Shown: in pieces, positions 1 through 10,760 of the stretch
Numbering within the stretch: position 1 is the first letter of the stretch
How the letters are laid out: each line of letters opens with the position of its first letter
Assembly (NCBI RefSeq): GCF_003086295.3
Contig: NC_092042.1
Location: 44,762,137-44,826,136 of the forward strand
From: Arachis hypogaea
Lineage: Eukaryota > Streptophyta > Magnoliopsida > Fabales > Fabaceae
Reading direction: 5' to 3'
Length of the DNA: 64,000 bases
Notes under the pieces: model-generated
Database searches by the model: none
The model's input: the letters and a program-made list of their open reading frames with translations, nothing else
What the model was told of the DNA's origin: nothing
Made by a program: the position numbers and the translations under genes

Positions 1-527
1 GAGTGTGTGTGTGTTTGGTGAGAGCTTAGGTTAGTCAAAGATTCATATTATAGCTCACTTAGCCATACATATATCCTCACATTTGCCTTAGCCCCATTAC
101 AACCTTAAAAAGACCTCATGATGTTTGTATTGGTACATTAAATATTTGTTGATTGGTTAAGGTGAAGAACAAAGTTTAGAAAGCATGACTAGAGAAGACT
201 AGAGTGAATTACCCCATACACTTGAGTGATTAGAGTGCATATATATCATCAATGAGGGTTCAATACTTAATTCTATGTTCCCTACTTTCATGAGCTGTCT
301 TCTTACAAGTTTACTTATCTTTACTGTATGATTTGAATTAGTGAAATCTGGTTTATGTTTGTCTTGGAGAACTTGTTTACTTTCAACCAAGTGGACAGAA
401 ACATTTTGGATTTAGTTGCATTCATATAAATAGGTTGCATTTCACACTTACTACCATTCCTCTTCACTCTTATAGCTTCTCTTGAGTTTAGCATGAGGAC
501 ATGCTAATGTTTAAGTGTGGAGAGATT
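1..527 (+). mobile_element. Element J, 3' internal region (partial)
   Basis: This non-coding stretch is similar along its length to 36080-36576, the internal region just before the 3' LTR of element B, in the same orientation. Shared blocks include the CCCCATTACAACC and GGTGCATTAAAT-like segments and the final hairpin plus purine-rich tract. It is therefore the end of a B-related LTR element whose body lies left of the window. A short GT run stands at its start. No coding region is supported here. Confidence 0.7.
488..527 (+). promoter_or_regulatory. Hairpin plus polypurine tract of element J
   Basis: TTAGCATG-AGGA-CATGCTAA (488-507) is a perfect 8-bp stem with an AGGA loop. It is followed by TTTAAGTGTGGAGAG and then directly by the LTR start at 528. 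The position fits the polypurine tract that primes plus-strand DNA synthesis. Confidence 0.65.
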
Positions 528-980
528 TGATGCACCACTATTTCATGGTACATCTTGTGCTTAATTGAGTGGATTATATCCACTATTCTCACACTTATTC
601 ATAGAAATCGCATGTTTTACATTTTCCTTCCTAATTTTGTGCTATGATTGAAAACATGTTTCTTTGGTCTTAATTTAATTAATTTTAATCCTCTCTCATT
701 ACCATTCGATGCCTTGATATGTGTGTTAAGCGTTTTCAGAGATTACAGGGAAGGAATGACTTAGAGGATGGAAAGGAAGCATGCAAAAGTGGAAGGAATA
801 CAAGAAACTGAAGGAATTGCTGAGCTGTCCAGCCTGATCTCTTTGTACTAAATCGACTATAACTTGAGCTACAGAGGTCCAAATGAGGTGGTTCTAGTTG
901 CGTTGGAAAGCTAACATCCGGGGTTTCGAAACGATATATAATTTTCCATAGTTGCCACGCTGTTAGGTGACGCGCACAGA
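528..980 (+). mobile_element. Element J, truncated 3' LTR
   Basis: The sequence starts with TGATGCACCACTATTTCATGG and is similar to the first 450 bp or so of the B LTR (3028-3480), for example around GGAAAGGAAGCATGCAAAAG. Similarity stops near GTGACGCGCAC (969-977). The remaining 1 kb of an LTR of this type is missing, and the sequence runs into the 3' non-coding region of element A. I read this as a truncated LTR; the exact breakpoint is uncertain by about 15 bp. Confidence 0.65.
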
Positions 981-1642
981 AACACCACAATCACTTGATT
1001 GGAGAACTCTCTTTAAGTTCTGATTTTTCTTTCATTTACTCCTAGACAGTGGTGCTCAAAGCCTTTGGCATACTCTGTTAAATGCACTTGGTCTCGACTC
1101 TAAGTGTTCTATCTCAAGGATTACTTGACACAATCACACCACAAGCATATGACTAGAGAAACAACTCTTTGAGCTTTTAATCATGTCTGACCTCCATAGT
1201 CATTGATGCTCAGAGCCTTGGACCTTGCTTTTCTAGTTTCTTTTTCTTTTTTTGTTTCTTTTGCTTCAAGGATTAAATTTTTGTTAGTTTCAGAGAAGTC
1301 ATAATAATTCTCTAAATTCCTATTTCTTATACATCAACATCTTTTGATTCAAATTCAAATATGCACTGTTCATGTCATGCATTCAAAATCACAAATAATA
1401 CCACCACATTTAAGTAAATAAGACTACTCTTAAATATAACTCGATTTCTCACGCAATACATCACTTCTTTTTCTTTTGAATTCAAGCTTTAGTGAGCAAT
1501 ACATGAGACAATTTTTTTTTATTAAAAGTACTAAAGATCATGCAAGCAATCAAAGCAACAGAAAACAGACAATAACACAATAAGAACGGAAGAGAAATAG
1601 AGTGAAAGGAACTCAACCACCTCAGTTATGCTGGTGGTCATC

Positions 1643-1696
1643 TCATTCCTTCATGAAGAACATTCTTCTCCCATTGGTGCTAGACAGAAAAGCCAT
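1643..1696 (-). pseudogene. Element A, ORF3 start remnant (17 codons)
   Basis: An ATG at 1696 follows the hairpin and AAGTTTGGTGTTG leader that precede ORF3 in the related elements. It reads MAFLSSTNGRR... for only 17 codons before a stop. No downstream similarity to the ORF3 proteins of C, D, F, G or I was seen, so ORF3 has been deleted or replaced in A. It could equally be a chance ATG. Confidence 0.25.
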
Positions 1697-1707
1697 AAGC
1701 GAAGCGT

Positions 1708-1745
1708 CAACACCAAACTTAAAGGTTTGTTTGTCCTCAAGCAAA
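1708..1745 (-). promoter_or_regulatory. Internal hairpin plus PPT-like motif in element A
   Basis: In the sense of A this reads TTTGCTTGAGGACAAACAAA, then CCTTTAAGTTTGGTGTTG. The stem is 8 bp with one C-A mismatch and an AGGA loop. It is the same module that stands before ORF3 in C, D, F, G and I. Confidence 0.5.
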
Positions 1746-1879
1746 GAAGAACTGCAAATAGAGAGAGACATAAAAGAAATTAATATGATGAAAGAAGAAG
1801 AAAAAGGTAAAAGAATAAGAGAGAATTAAGATTTAGGAGGTGGATGATTTGAAATCAGACGCTGAGGTGGTTCAATTGG

Positions 1880-2330
1880 GTGTCGCATGCGACGCGTATG
1901 CATGAGGCACGCGTATGCGTGGATCGCATGAACTTCAAGTGACGCGTACGCGTCAGGGATGCGTACGCGTGGAAGACCAGGATGGGCAAATGACGCGAAC
2001 GTGTCAGGGACGCATCCGCGTGGTGGGGCTTGTGCGCCCAGCATAGTTCCAGTCCCACACTAGCATAACTCTTTGGCCAAACACCTTTTACGCCGATTTT
2101 TCTCGTCCACGTGTGCGCGTGCTTGACGCGCACGCGTCATGGACGGGTACGCATGAGACAATTTGTGCGCAAAGCACACTTCCTGCTCCCTTCCCGCACA
2201 ACTTTTTGCCCAAACACCTATTTACGCCGATTTTCAAGGTCACGCGTACGCGTCTGGGACGCGCACGCGTGGATGGCTAAAGGCGCAAATTACGTGCACG
2301 CGTGAGGTATGCGTACGCGTGGTCGTGTTT
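1880..2330. repeat. ACGCGT palindrome cluster in element A
   Basis: Imperfect repeats of (T)GACGCGTACGCGT-type motifs occur more than a dozen times at irregular spacing. They alternate with a longer repeated unit: GCGCAAAGCACA...TTTACGCCGATTTT occurs twice, near 2085 and 2220. The motif also occurs in the A LTR (54396-54496) and in element B, but not in C, D, F, G or I. No ORF here has support; the open frames are a by-product of the GC-rich repeat. Confidence 0.75.
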
Positions 2331-2597
2331 GTGCGCAAAGCACAGTTCCTGTGCTACTCCAGCGTAGCTTTCGGCCTTCTTCGTCTCTTATCTTCTTTTT
2401 TAAAATATTCAATTCCTGCTTCTAAAATAGCTGCGTGATCAGATAAAAGTCAATAAGAATCAGATAAATAAGAAACTACTACTACAAAAATAACTAAGGA
2501 TACGAAATTATCGGGTTGCCTCCCGACAAGCGCTTCTTTAACGTCACTAGCTTGATGGTCAGTTCTGCTAATTCAACAAATGAACGGACCTCTGGCG

Positions 2598-3027
2598 ATT
2601 AATCTCGCCTCCAAGATAGTGCTTCAACCTCTGGCCATTCACTGTAAATTTCCTATCAGAATTCTCTTCCTATATTTTCACATGACCATATGGTGAAGCT
2701 CTGGTAACCACAAACGGTCCTGACCACTGGAATTTCAGCTTCCCTGAAAAGAATTTGAGCCTTGAATTATACAGAAGTACTCGCTGTTCTGGCTCAAAGA
2801 CTCTGATGGCAATCTTCTTGTCATGTAATAACTTGGTTCTCTCCTTATAGATCTTGGCATTCTCATAGGCTGAGTATCTAAATTCATCAAGCTCATTTAA
2901 CTAGAGCATTCGCTTAATTCCTGTAGCTTCTGAATCAAGGTTCAGATACCTGATTGCCCAGTAAGCTTTATGCTCCAGCTCAACTGGCAAGTGACAGGCT
3001 TTGCCATAGACCAACTGATAAGGGGAC
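2598..3027 (-). pseudogene. Element A integrase, C-terminal part
   Basis: On the minus strand this encodes the integrase C-terminal region. It begins with the segment that includes [16 protein letters not shown], then [22 protein letters not shown], a VLLYNSRLK block and NGQRLKHYL, matching the intact homologue in element C (9398-9840). It is the piece cut off from 38096-38999 by insertion of element B, and GGGAC is duplicated on both sides of B. An in-frame stop is present before the end. It has no chromodomain, as usual for the Athila/Tat group. It is non-functional because the gene is split by 35 kb. Confidence 0.85.
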
Positions 3028-4537
3028 TGATAAACCACTATTTTATGGTTTATCTTGTGCTCAAATGAGTGGTTTTTATCAACTCTTTACCCACTTATTC
3101 ATATGATTTGCATGTTTTATATTTTCCTTCCTGATTCTGTGCTATGATTGAAAACATGCTTCTTTGGCTTTTATTTCCTTTTATTTAATCCTCACTTATT
3201 ACCATTAGATGCCTTGATATGTGTGTTAAGTGATTTCAGGAATTACAGGGCAGGAATGGCTTAAAGGATGGAAAGGAAGCATGCAAAAGTGGAAGGAATA
3301 CAAGAAGTTGAAGGAACTGCAAAGCTGTCAGCCTGACCCTCTCGCACTAAAATGATCATAACTTGAGCTACAGAGATCCAAATGATGCGGTTTTACTTGC
3401 ATTGGAAAGCTAACGTCCGGGGCTTCGATTTGGTATATAATTTGCCATAGTGGCCGTACAGATAGGTGATGCGAACGCGCGCTCTACGCGGACGCATCGC
3501 ATCTGCGAATATCATTCCATGCAAACGCGTGGATGACGCCTCCGCGTCACTTTGCCGCGACCTGTACGGATCAGATTTCACAATCAGCAATTTCTGGGCT
3601 GTTTCTGACCCAGTTTTTGGCCCAGAGAACACATATTAGAGGCTATAAAGTGGGGGAATGTATCCATTCATAATTAAGCTTTGATAATTCATAATTTTTA
3701 GTTTAGATGTAGTTTTTAGAGAGAGAGGTTCTCTCCTCTCTCTTAGGATTTAGGATTAGGATTCCTCTTAAAGGATTTAGGATTTATTATTATTTCAACT
3801 TACAATCTCTTCTAAGCTCCAGGTTCAATATTCCTTTATTTTGACCTCTCTTCTACTTTGAGATACTTTAATGCTTTTATTTATGTTTGATTTATGTTGC
3901 CTAATTGGCTTATGAATATTTTCCAAGTTAGATTTGACTGCTTTGAATGAATGTTAATTGAGGTATTCCAGATATTTATGATTCTTATTTAGCTTTTTAT
4001 ATTATTGGCTTTAATTGATTAACTGGAAGCTCTTGAGTTATCAACTATTCAGGATTGATTGTTATGTCGGCTGATTAATTGTAATTCCACTAACTCTAGT
4101 CTTTCCTTAGGAGTTGGCTAGGACTTGGGAAATCTAACCAATTGGTTCACTTGACTTTCCCTTGCTTACGTAAAGGTTAATTAAGTGGGATTAACTTCCA
4201 TTCTCATAGGAGTAACTAGGATAGGACTTCCGAATTTTCATATCTTGCCAAGAGTTTATTTTACAGTCATTTATTTATTTTATTTGTCATTTAATTTACT
4301 TGTTCCTCACTTTCAAAACCCCCAATTTACAAAACTCATAACCAATAATAAGAACACACCTCCCTGTAATTCCTTGAGAAGATGACCCGAGGTTTAAATA
4401 CTTCGGTTATCAATTTATTTAGGGGTTTGTTACTTGTGACAACCAAAACGTTTGTACGAAGGGATTTCTGTTGGTTCAGAATCTATACTTACAACGCGAC
4501 TTTATAAAATTCTTTACTAGCGAAAATCCTAACATCA
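3028..4537 (+). mobile_element. Element B 5' LTR
   Basis: This is a 1,510-bp LTR, TG...CA ended, matching 36577-38090 in the same orientation with scattered substitutions and small indels. It carries a TATA box (3644-3649), a short cluster of ACGCG-type motifs (about 3467-3555) and a GAGAGAGAGG tract near 3720. The 3' end abuts a primer binding site, which identifies this copy as the 5' LTR. Confidence 0.92.
3644..3649 (+). promoter_or_regulatory. Probable TATA box in B 5' LTR
   Basis: GGCTATAAAGTGGGG is conserved in the 3' LTR at 37193-37198. It lies about 0.6 kb inside the LTR, downstream of the ACGCG motif cluster, a plausible U3 promoter position. The transcription start is not determined. 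Confidence 0.5.
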
Positions 4538-4540
4538 AAA

Positions 4541-4558
4541 TGGTGCCATTGCCGGGGA
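4541..4558 (+). promoter_or_regulatory. Element B primer binding site (tRNA-Asp type)
   Basis: TGGTGCCATTGCCGGGGA lies 3 nt after the LTR end. It differs at two positions from TGGCGCCGTTGCCGGGGA, the complement of the plant tRNA-Asp(GTC) 3' end used by Athila-like elements. Confidence 0.8.
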
Positions 4559-4653
4559 ATTGCAAACGTGTGCCTTATTATTGGTTATTGTAAATATTTT
4601 TCTTTTACTTGTTTATTTGTTCTTTCTCTTCCCTCTTATTTCTGATAGCTACT

Positions 4654-4973
4654 ATGAATTCTCACCCCTCTCGCTTTGAGTTTGGTTCTAATTTTGTTGC
4701 AAGGAATGGAAGTTATAACAGGACTATGCATCAAGGTCTAAGCAATCAAAGATGGATAGAGCCACGAGGATCTGATCACCCCTTTAGGCAACAACATCCT
4801 CCTAGATACCATGGACAGAGACCATTTTACAATGCATACCCAACTGATAGATTCGGTGGACCGCCTTGTAGCTACCAACAAGCCCCACCCTATGCTCAGA
4901 GATCATCCTCTCGACATAACTTCGAACCACCACACTCACAAGCTTCTTTTCACCATTCACTACCACATGACCC
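4654..4973 (+). pseudogene. Element B ORF1, 5' part (split by element C)
   Basis: The reading frame opens with MNSHPSRFEFGSN and is rich in Pro, Gln, His, Tyr and Arg (for example RFGGPPCSYQQAPPYAQ). An upstream in-frame ATG at 4609 would add 15 mostly hydrophobic residues; I prefer 4654 because the protein composition becomes uniform from there. Element C interrupts the frame at 4973. The same frame resumes at 26568 without loss after one copy of the GACCC duplication is removed. The composition resembles the C-terminal part of Athila gag proteins, but I see no retroviral gag motif or zinc knuckle. Function unknown. Confidence 0.65.
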
Positions 4974-6476
4974 TGGTGCACGAAATTGCAATCACACTTT
5001 TGCAATTCCGCACAACTAACCAGCAAGTGCACTGGGTCGTCCAAGTAATACCTTACGTGAGTAAGGGTCGATCCCACGGAGATTGTCAGCTTGAAGCAAG
5101 CTATGGTTATCTTGTAACTCTTAGTCAGGATATCAATAATTCTCAGGTTTAATTGTGAAAAGTAGAAAAACATGAAATAAATACTTGTTTTGCAATAATG
5201 GAGAACAGGTTGAGGTTTTAGAGATGCTCTATCTTCTGAATCTCTGCTTTCTTACTGTCGTCTTCTTCATGCACGCAAGGCTCCTTCCATGGCAAGCTAT
5301 ATGTAGGGTTTCACTATTGTCAATGGCTACCTCCCATCCTCTCAGTGAAAATGTTCAATGCGCTCTGTCACAGCACGGATAATCATCTGTCGGTTCTCAA
5401 TCAGGTTGGAATAGAATCCAGTGATTCTTTTGCGTCTATCACTAACGCCCAGCCCTCAGGAGTTTGAAGCTCGTCACAGTCATTCAATCCTTGAATCCTA
5501 CTCAGAATATCACAGACAAGGTTTAGACCTTCCGGATTCTCTTGAATGCCGCCATCAATTCTAGCTTATACCATGAAGATTCTGATTAAGGAATCCAAGA
5601 GATATTCACTCAATCTAAAGTAGAACGGAGGTGGTTGTCAGGCACACGTTCATGGGTGAGAATGATGATGAGTGTCACGGATCATCACATTCATCAAATT
5701 GAGGAACAAGTGATATCTTAGAATGGAAGCAAGCGTGATTGAATGAAAAACAGTAGTAATTGCATTAATCCATCAAGACACAGCAGAGCTCCTTACCCCC
5801 AACCATGGGGTTTAGAGACTCATGCCGTAGAAAAGAACAATAAGAAACGTGTAATGTGTCATGAGATCCAGATACAATGTCAAAATATCCTATTTATAGT
5901 GAACTAGTAACCTAGGCTATACAGAAATGAGTAAATGACGTAAAAATCCACATCCGGGGTCCACTTGGTGTGTGCTTGGGCTGAGCATTGAAGCTTTCAT
6001 GTGTAGAGACTTTTCCTGGAGTTAAACGCCAGCTTTTGTGCCAGTTTGGGCGTTTAACTCCAATTTTTGTGCCAGTCCCGGCGTTAAACGCCGGGAATTC
6101 TGAAGCTGATTTGCAGCGCCGATTTGGGCCATCAAATCTCTGGCAAAGTATAAACTATTATACATTTCTGGAAAGCCCAGGATGTCTACTTTCCAACGCA
6201 ATTGAGAGCGCGCTAATTGGGCTTCTGTAGCTCCAGAAAATCTACTTCGAGTGCAGGGATGTCAAAATCCAACAGCATCTGCCGTCTTTTTTCAGCCTCT
6301 GAATCAGATTTTTGCTCAGGTCCCTCAATTTCAGCCAGAAATTACCTAAAATCACAGAAAAACACACAAAATCATAGTAAATCCCAGAAAAGTGAATTTT
6401 AAATGAAAACTAATAAAAGCATACTAAAAACATACTAAAAACAGTGCCAAAAAGCGTATAAATTATCCACTCATCA
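4974..6476 (-). mobile_element. Element C 3' LTR
   Basis: This is a 1,503-bp LTR; its partner is 25039-26562. In sense it runs from TGATGAGTGGATAATT (the other LTRs mostly have GCGG) to CGTGCACCA. It includes about three copies of the GGCGTTTAACGCC-type palindrome (6017-6110) and a TATA box complement CTATTTATA (5890-5898). The adjoining internal sequence is the PPT, so this is the 3' copy. Confidence 0.92.
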
Positions 6477-6513
6477 CAACACCAAACTTAAATTGTTGCT
6501 TGTCCCCAAGCAA
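6477..6513 (-). promoter_or_regulatory. Element C hairpin plus polypurine tract
   Basis: In sense: TTGCTTG-GGGA-CAAGCAA, then CAATTTAAGTTTGGTGTTG, then the LTR. The stem is 7 bp and perfect. The loop is GGGA here and AGGA in D, F and G. The position is that of the plus-strand primer. Confidence 0.65.
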
Positions 6514-7383
6514 TTGAAAATCAAATAGGATAAAAGAAGAGAACATACTATAGACTCCAAAATATCAATGAAACTTAGCTCCAATTAGATGAGCGGGACT
6601 AGTAGCTTTTTGCTTCTGAACAGTTTTGGCATCTCACTTTATCCTTTGAAGTTTAGAATGATTGGCATCTATAGGAACTCAGAATTCAGATAGTGTTATT
6701 GGTTCTCCTAGTTAAGTATGATGATTCTTGAACATAGCTACTTTATAAGTCTTGGCTGTGGCCCAAAGCACTCTGTCTTCCAGTATTACCACCGGATACA
6801 TACATGCCACAGACACATAACTGGGTGAACCTTTTCAGATTGTGACTCAGCTTTGCTAGAGTCCCCAATTAGAGGTGTCCAGGGTTCTTAAGCACACTCT
6901 TTTTGCCTTGGATCATGACTTTAGTATTTTTTTTTGAATTCACTACTTCTTCTTGCTTCAAGAATCAATTTGATAATTTTTCAGATTCTCAATAACACTT
7001 CTCCTTTTTCATCATTCTTTCAAGAGCCAACAAGTTTAACATTCTTTAATCAACAAATTCAAAAGACATATGCACTGTTCAAGCATTCATTCAGAAAACA
7101 AAAAGTGTTGTCACCACATCAAACTAATTCAACTAGTTTCAAAGATAAATTCGAAATCTTGTACTTCTTGTTCTTTTGTGATTAAAGCATTTTTCATTTA
7201 AGAGAGGTGATGGGTTCATAGGACATTCATAGCTTTAAGACATGAACCTTAAATTTTATTAATCATGAATTAAGAACAAGACTAAGAAATAAATATAAGA
7301 TAAGACTAATAGTAATAGAAAACAAAAAATTAAATGACTCTAAAATAGACTCCTAATGATAGAGGTTATCACAGAGTTAGGAC
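6514..7383 (-). other. Element C 3' untranslated region
   Basis: No gene is supported. The block at about 6760-6880 (CAGTATTACCACCGGATACA, GACTCAGCTTTGCTAGAGTC) is shared with D, F, G and I in the same place. A long T-run stands near 6930. Confidence 0.6.
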
Positions 7384-8509
7384 TCAACAACCTTGATTTT
7401 GAGAAGTGGATGCTCCCTCAACTTGTGGGGTATTTGACCCTCCAAGGGAGAGCTTCTGGCGCTTCAGCTCCTGTAGCTCATGCCCCTGCTTCTCTTGTTC
7501 CTTCAGCAATTTGCAGAGCATGCAGTTTTGATTCTGTTGTTCTTCCTTAATTTGTTCCATAGTTTCTTGCAGCTTGGCAATAGATGCTTCTAGGCTGGCC
7601 CAGTAGTCAATTTCAGGAAGTTCAGAGAGGAACTCCTGCGCCCTCCTTTTGATAGAGTTATCTTGCATTTGTCCTTCCATTGACTTCTTGGTGATTGGAT
7701 GTTCAATTGGGATGAATTCATCTACTCCCATCCTCACCCCAGCATCTTTACATAGCAAAGAGATTAAGCTTGGGTAAGCCAATTTGGCTTCAGTGGAATT
7801 CTTGTTTGCAATTGTGTAAATCTCACAAGCAATCAGATGATGAACCTCCACTTCTTTTCCCAGCATAATGCAATATCACTGCTCTCTTGATGGTAACCTC
7901 AGAATGGTTGCTAGTGGGCAATATAGAATGCCCAATGAAGTCTAGCCAACCTCTTGTAATTGGTTTGAGATCTCCTCTCTTGAGTTGGTTTGGGACACCT
8001 TTTGAATTGGTTGTCCACTTAGTTCCAGGGAGGCATATGTCCTCTAGAACTTGATCCAACCCCTTATCTGCTCTCACCATTCTCCTATTAAAGGATTCAG
8101 GATCATCTTGCAGTTGAGGCAATTTGAAGACCTCTCTTATTTTGTCCAGATGGAAGTAAATAATTCTTCCTCTGACCATGGTTCTGTAGGTATGAAAAGC
8201 AGTTCCAGTCATTCTCTGCTTATCTGTCAGCCACAGATTTGAGTAGAATTTCTAAACCATGTTTCTTCCAACCTTTGTCTCAGGGTTGGTTAGAACTTCC
8301 CATCCTCTGTTTCGAATTTGCTCTTGGATCTCCGAATATTCATCTTCTTTTAGATCGAATCTGACTTCCGGGATCACTGACCTTAGACCCATTATTTTGT
8401 GGTAATGGTCTGCATGTTCTTTGGTTAAGAACTTCTCTTGACTCCAAAGATTCTTTGGAGTATTCTCTTTCTTGCCTCTTGAATTGGTTTTTTTTTCCTT
8501 AGGAGCCAT
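7384..8509 (-). pseudogene. Element C ORF3 (plant-transposon-domain protein)
   Basis: The predicted start is the ATG at 8509 (MAPKEKKTNSRGKK, a basic N-terminus). It is followed by VIPEVRFDLKEDEYSEI, RNRGWEVLTNP, MVRGRIIYFHLDKIREVFKLP, LDQVLEDICLPG and LKPITRGWLDFIGHSILP. These blocks align with ORF3 of D, F, G and I. The C-terminus is Gln/Glu-rich and probably coiled coil (EQIKEEQQNQNCMLCKLLKEQ). Such proteins follow integrase in Athila-group elements and match, as I recall, a Pfam family called putative plant transposon protein (Transposase_32). The biochemical role is unknown. There is a stop near 8251 and a frameshift near 7860. It is much diverged from the non-autonomous copies. Confidence 0.75.
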
Positions 8510-8548
8510 GATCTTGATAAATCTTGGCTTAGTGATCACGGAAAAGCA

Positions 8549-8583
8549 CACCACACTTAGAGATTTGCTTGTCCTCAAGCAAA
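8549..8583 (-). promoter_or_regulatory. Hairpin plus PPT-like motif upstream of C ORF3
   Basis: In sense: TTTGCTTGAGGACAAGCAAA, then TCTCTAAGTGTGGTGTG, about 40 nt before the ORF3 ATG. It is a perfect 8-bp stem with an AGGA loop. Confidence 0.55.
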
Positions 8584-9397
8584 AGAAAGGAAAGAGGAGA
8601 GAGAGGAGGAGAGCAAATTCGAATGGTGGGAAGAGGGGGATGGCCGAGCGTTATTTATAAGGGAGGGGGAGAGATTTCAAAAATTTTGAAGGAAATTTAG
8701 GAAGATATGGAAAGAATTTGAGAAGATAATTAAGTTTTTGAAGAAGATTTGGAAGGGATTTGAAAGAGATTTTGAGGAATGATTTAGAAAATTGTTTAAT
8801 TTTTGAAATTTGAAGGTGAATGATGAAAGTTTGTAATGAGTTTATGCAAAAAATTATGGATCAAAATAAGAAAGTTAGAAAAAATTTGAAGTGGAAAACA
8901 AAATCTCTATCCCCTACCTTTCTGGCGTTAAACGCCCAGAATGGTATCCATTCTGGCGTTTAACGCCCACTTGGTGGCCATTATGGGCGTTTAACGCCCA
9001 GCCAGGTGCCCTTGCTGGTGTTAAACGCCAAAAACCCCTTTATCACTGGGCATTTTACTGAACGCCCAAGATGCTGCAATTCTGGCGTTAAATGCCCAGA
9101 ATGGTGCGCATTCTGGCGATTAACGCCCAGAATGATACCTTTACTGGTGTTAAACGCCTAGAATGGTATCCATTCTGGCGTTTAACGCCCAGAGTAAAAT
9201 GGCATTTTCTTGCCAGCAAACTCCTTTTCTCTGCTTTTTGCACTAAATCCTTCTGTAACTCTGTGAATTCCTTTAATTTCAATGATCAACCTTGAAGAAT
9301 GTATATCAAACTTTTATAGAACAAATAACCTGCTAATGACTGGGTTGCCTCCCAGCAAGCGCTTCTTTATTGTCTTTAGCTGGACCTTTACTGAGAC
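8584..9397. repeat. Element C spacer with GGCGTTTAACGCC palindrome array
   Basis: The spacer between integrase and ORF3. Between 8931 and 9192 there are about eight copies of TGGCGTTAAACGCC or GGCGTTTAACGCC, spaced 25-45 bp and separated by CAGAATGGTGCC-like text. The part at 8660-8900 is A/G-rich low complexity (ORF3 leader). Near 9340 is GGGTTGCCTCCCAGCAAGCG, a block found just after pol or gag in A, D, F, G and I. Confidence 0.8.
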
Positions 9398-10760
9398 TCA
9401 TTCAAACCTCAGTTTTGAGCATTCCTGCTCAAAATTACCTTCAAGGTAATGTTTGATCCTCTGTCCATTAACAATGAACTTTTTATTAGAATCAATATCT
9501 TGAAGCTCAACATATCCATATGGTGACACTCCTGTAATCACATACAGACCCCTCCATCGAGATTCAAGTTTTCCTGGGAATAGTCTGAGCCTAGAGTTGA
9601 AGAGCAGAACTTTTTGTCCTGACTCAAAGACTCTGGATGACAACTTTTTGTCATGCCACTTCTTTGCCTTTTCCTTATAGATTTTTGCATTTTCAAAGGC
9701 ACTGAGTCTGAACTCCTCTAGCTCATTTAGCTGGAGCAATCTTTTTTCACCAGCTAACTTAGCATCCATGTTTAGGAATCTGGTTGCCCAGTAGGCTTTA
9801 TGTTCCAGTTCCACGGGCAGATGACAAGCCTTCCCATACACAAGTTGGTATGGGGAGGTTCCTATAGGAGTCTTGAATGCTGTTCTGTATGCCCACAAAG
9901 CATCATCCAAGCTCTTTGTCCAATCCTTTCTACGGGCAATAACAGTCCATTCCAGGATTCTTTTTAGCTCTCTATTAGAGACTTCAGCTTGCTCATTTGT
10001 CTGTGGATGATATGGAGTTGCTACTTTGTGGCTAATTCCATATCGGACCATAGCAGAGTACAGCTGTTTATTGCAGAAATGAGTGCCCACATCACTGATT
10101 AGTACTCTGGGAACACCAAACCTGCTGAAGATGTGTTTCTAGAGGAATTTCAGTACGGTCTTGGTATCATTATTGGGTGTGGCAATTGCTTCTACCCATT
10201 TAGATACATAGTCTACTGCCATCAGAATATAAGTGTTTGAGTATGATGGTGGGAAGGGACCCATGAAGTCAATACCCCATACATCAAACAATTCAATCTC
10301 TAAGATCCCTTGTTGAGGCATGGTGTAACCATGAGGCAAATTACCAGCTCTTTGACAACTGTCACAGTTACGCACAAACTCCCGAGCATCCCTATAGAGA
10401 GTAGGCCAGTAGAATCCACATTGGAGGACCTTAGTGGCTGTTCGCTCACCTCCGAAATGTCCCCCATACTGTGATCCATGGCAATGCCACAGGATCCTTT
10501 GTGCTTCCTCTCTAGGTACACATCTGCGAATTATTCCGTCTGCACATCTCTTAAAGAGATATGGCTCATCCCATAGGTAGTACTTGGCATTTGAAATTAA
10601 TTTTTTTCTTTGCACCCTGCTGTACTCCTGTGGTATGAACCTCACAGCTTTATAATTTGCAATGTCTGCAAACCATGGAGCTTCCTGAATGGCAAAGAGT
10701 TGCTCATCTGGAAAGGTCTCAGAGATCTCAGTAGAAGGGAGGGATGCCCCTGCCACTGTT
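9398..10760 (-). pseudogene. Element C integrase
   Basis: In sense, the N-terminal zinc-binding part includes [14 protein letters not shown] and [13 protein letters not shown] (HHCC). The core has the first Asp in [13 protein letters not shown] and the second in LISDVGTHF, where the usual Gly after Asp is Val. The Glu is in [15 protein letters not shown]. The C-terminal part includes [16 protein letters not shown] and ends with [20 protein letters not shown] stop lies near 10136 and a frameshift joins this region to RNase H near 10760. All three acidic catalytic residues survive. Integrase inserts the cDNA into nuclear DNA; 5-bp TSDs around the related elements fit. Confidence 0.88.

Larger units (their letters stand above)
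981..1855 (-). other. Element A, 3' non-coding region
   Basis: This is AT-rich sequence without a supported gene, laid out like the 3' untranslated regions of C, D, G and I on the same strand. A T-rich stretch at 1230-1300 and the phrase GCTTCAAGGATTAA recall the equivalent place in those elements. An ORF3 of the kind seen in C, D, F, G and I should lie in this part of A, but only its leader and a start-like ATG near 1696 remain. Confidence 0.5.

Noticed and set aside
1855..2438. Several open frames of 60-90 codons on both strands of the ACGCGT cluster
   Set aside because: They come from a stop-poor GC-rich repeat, with low-complexity residues and no relatives except the repeat itself.
4185..4385. 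A 66-70 codon frame in both B LTRs (also 37738-37950)
   Set aside because: LTR sequence with ordinary composition. There is no sign of coding selection; both copies are open because the LTRs are nearly identical.
8931..9192. CRISPR-like regularly spaced short palindromes
   Set aside because: Plant LTR element context. Linkers are repeats themselves, not unique spacers, and unit spacing is irregular.
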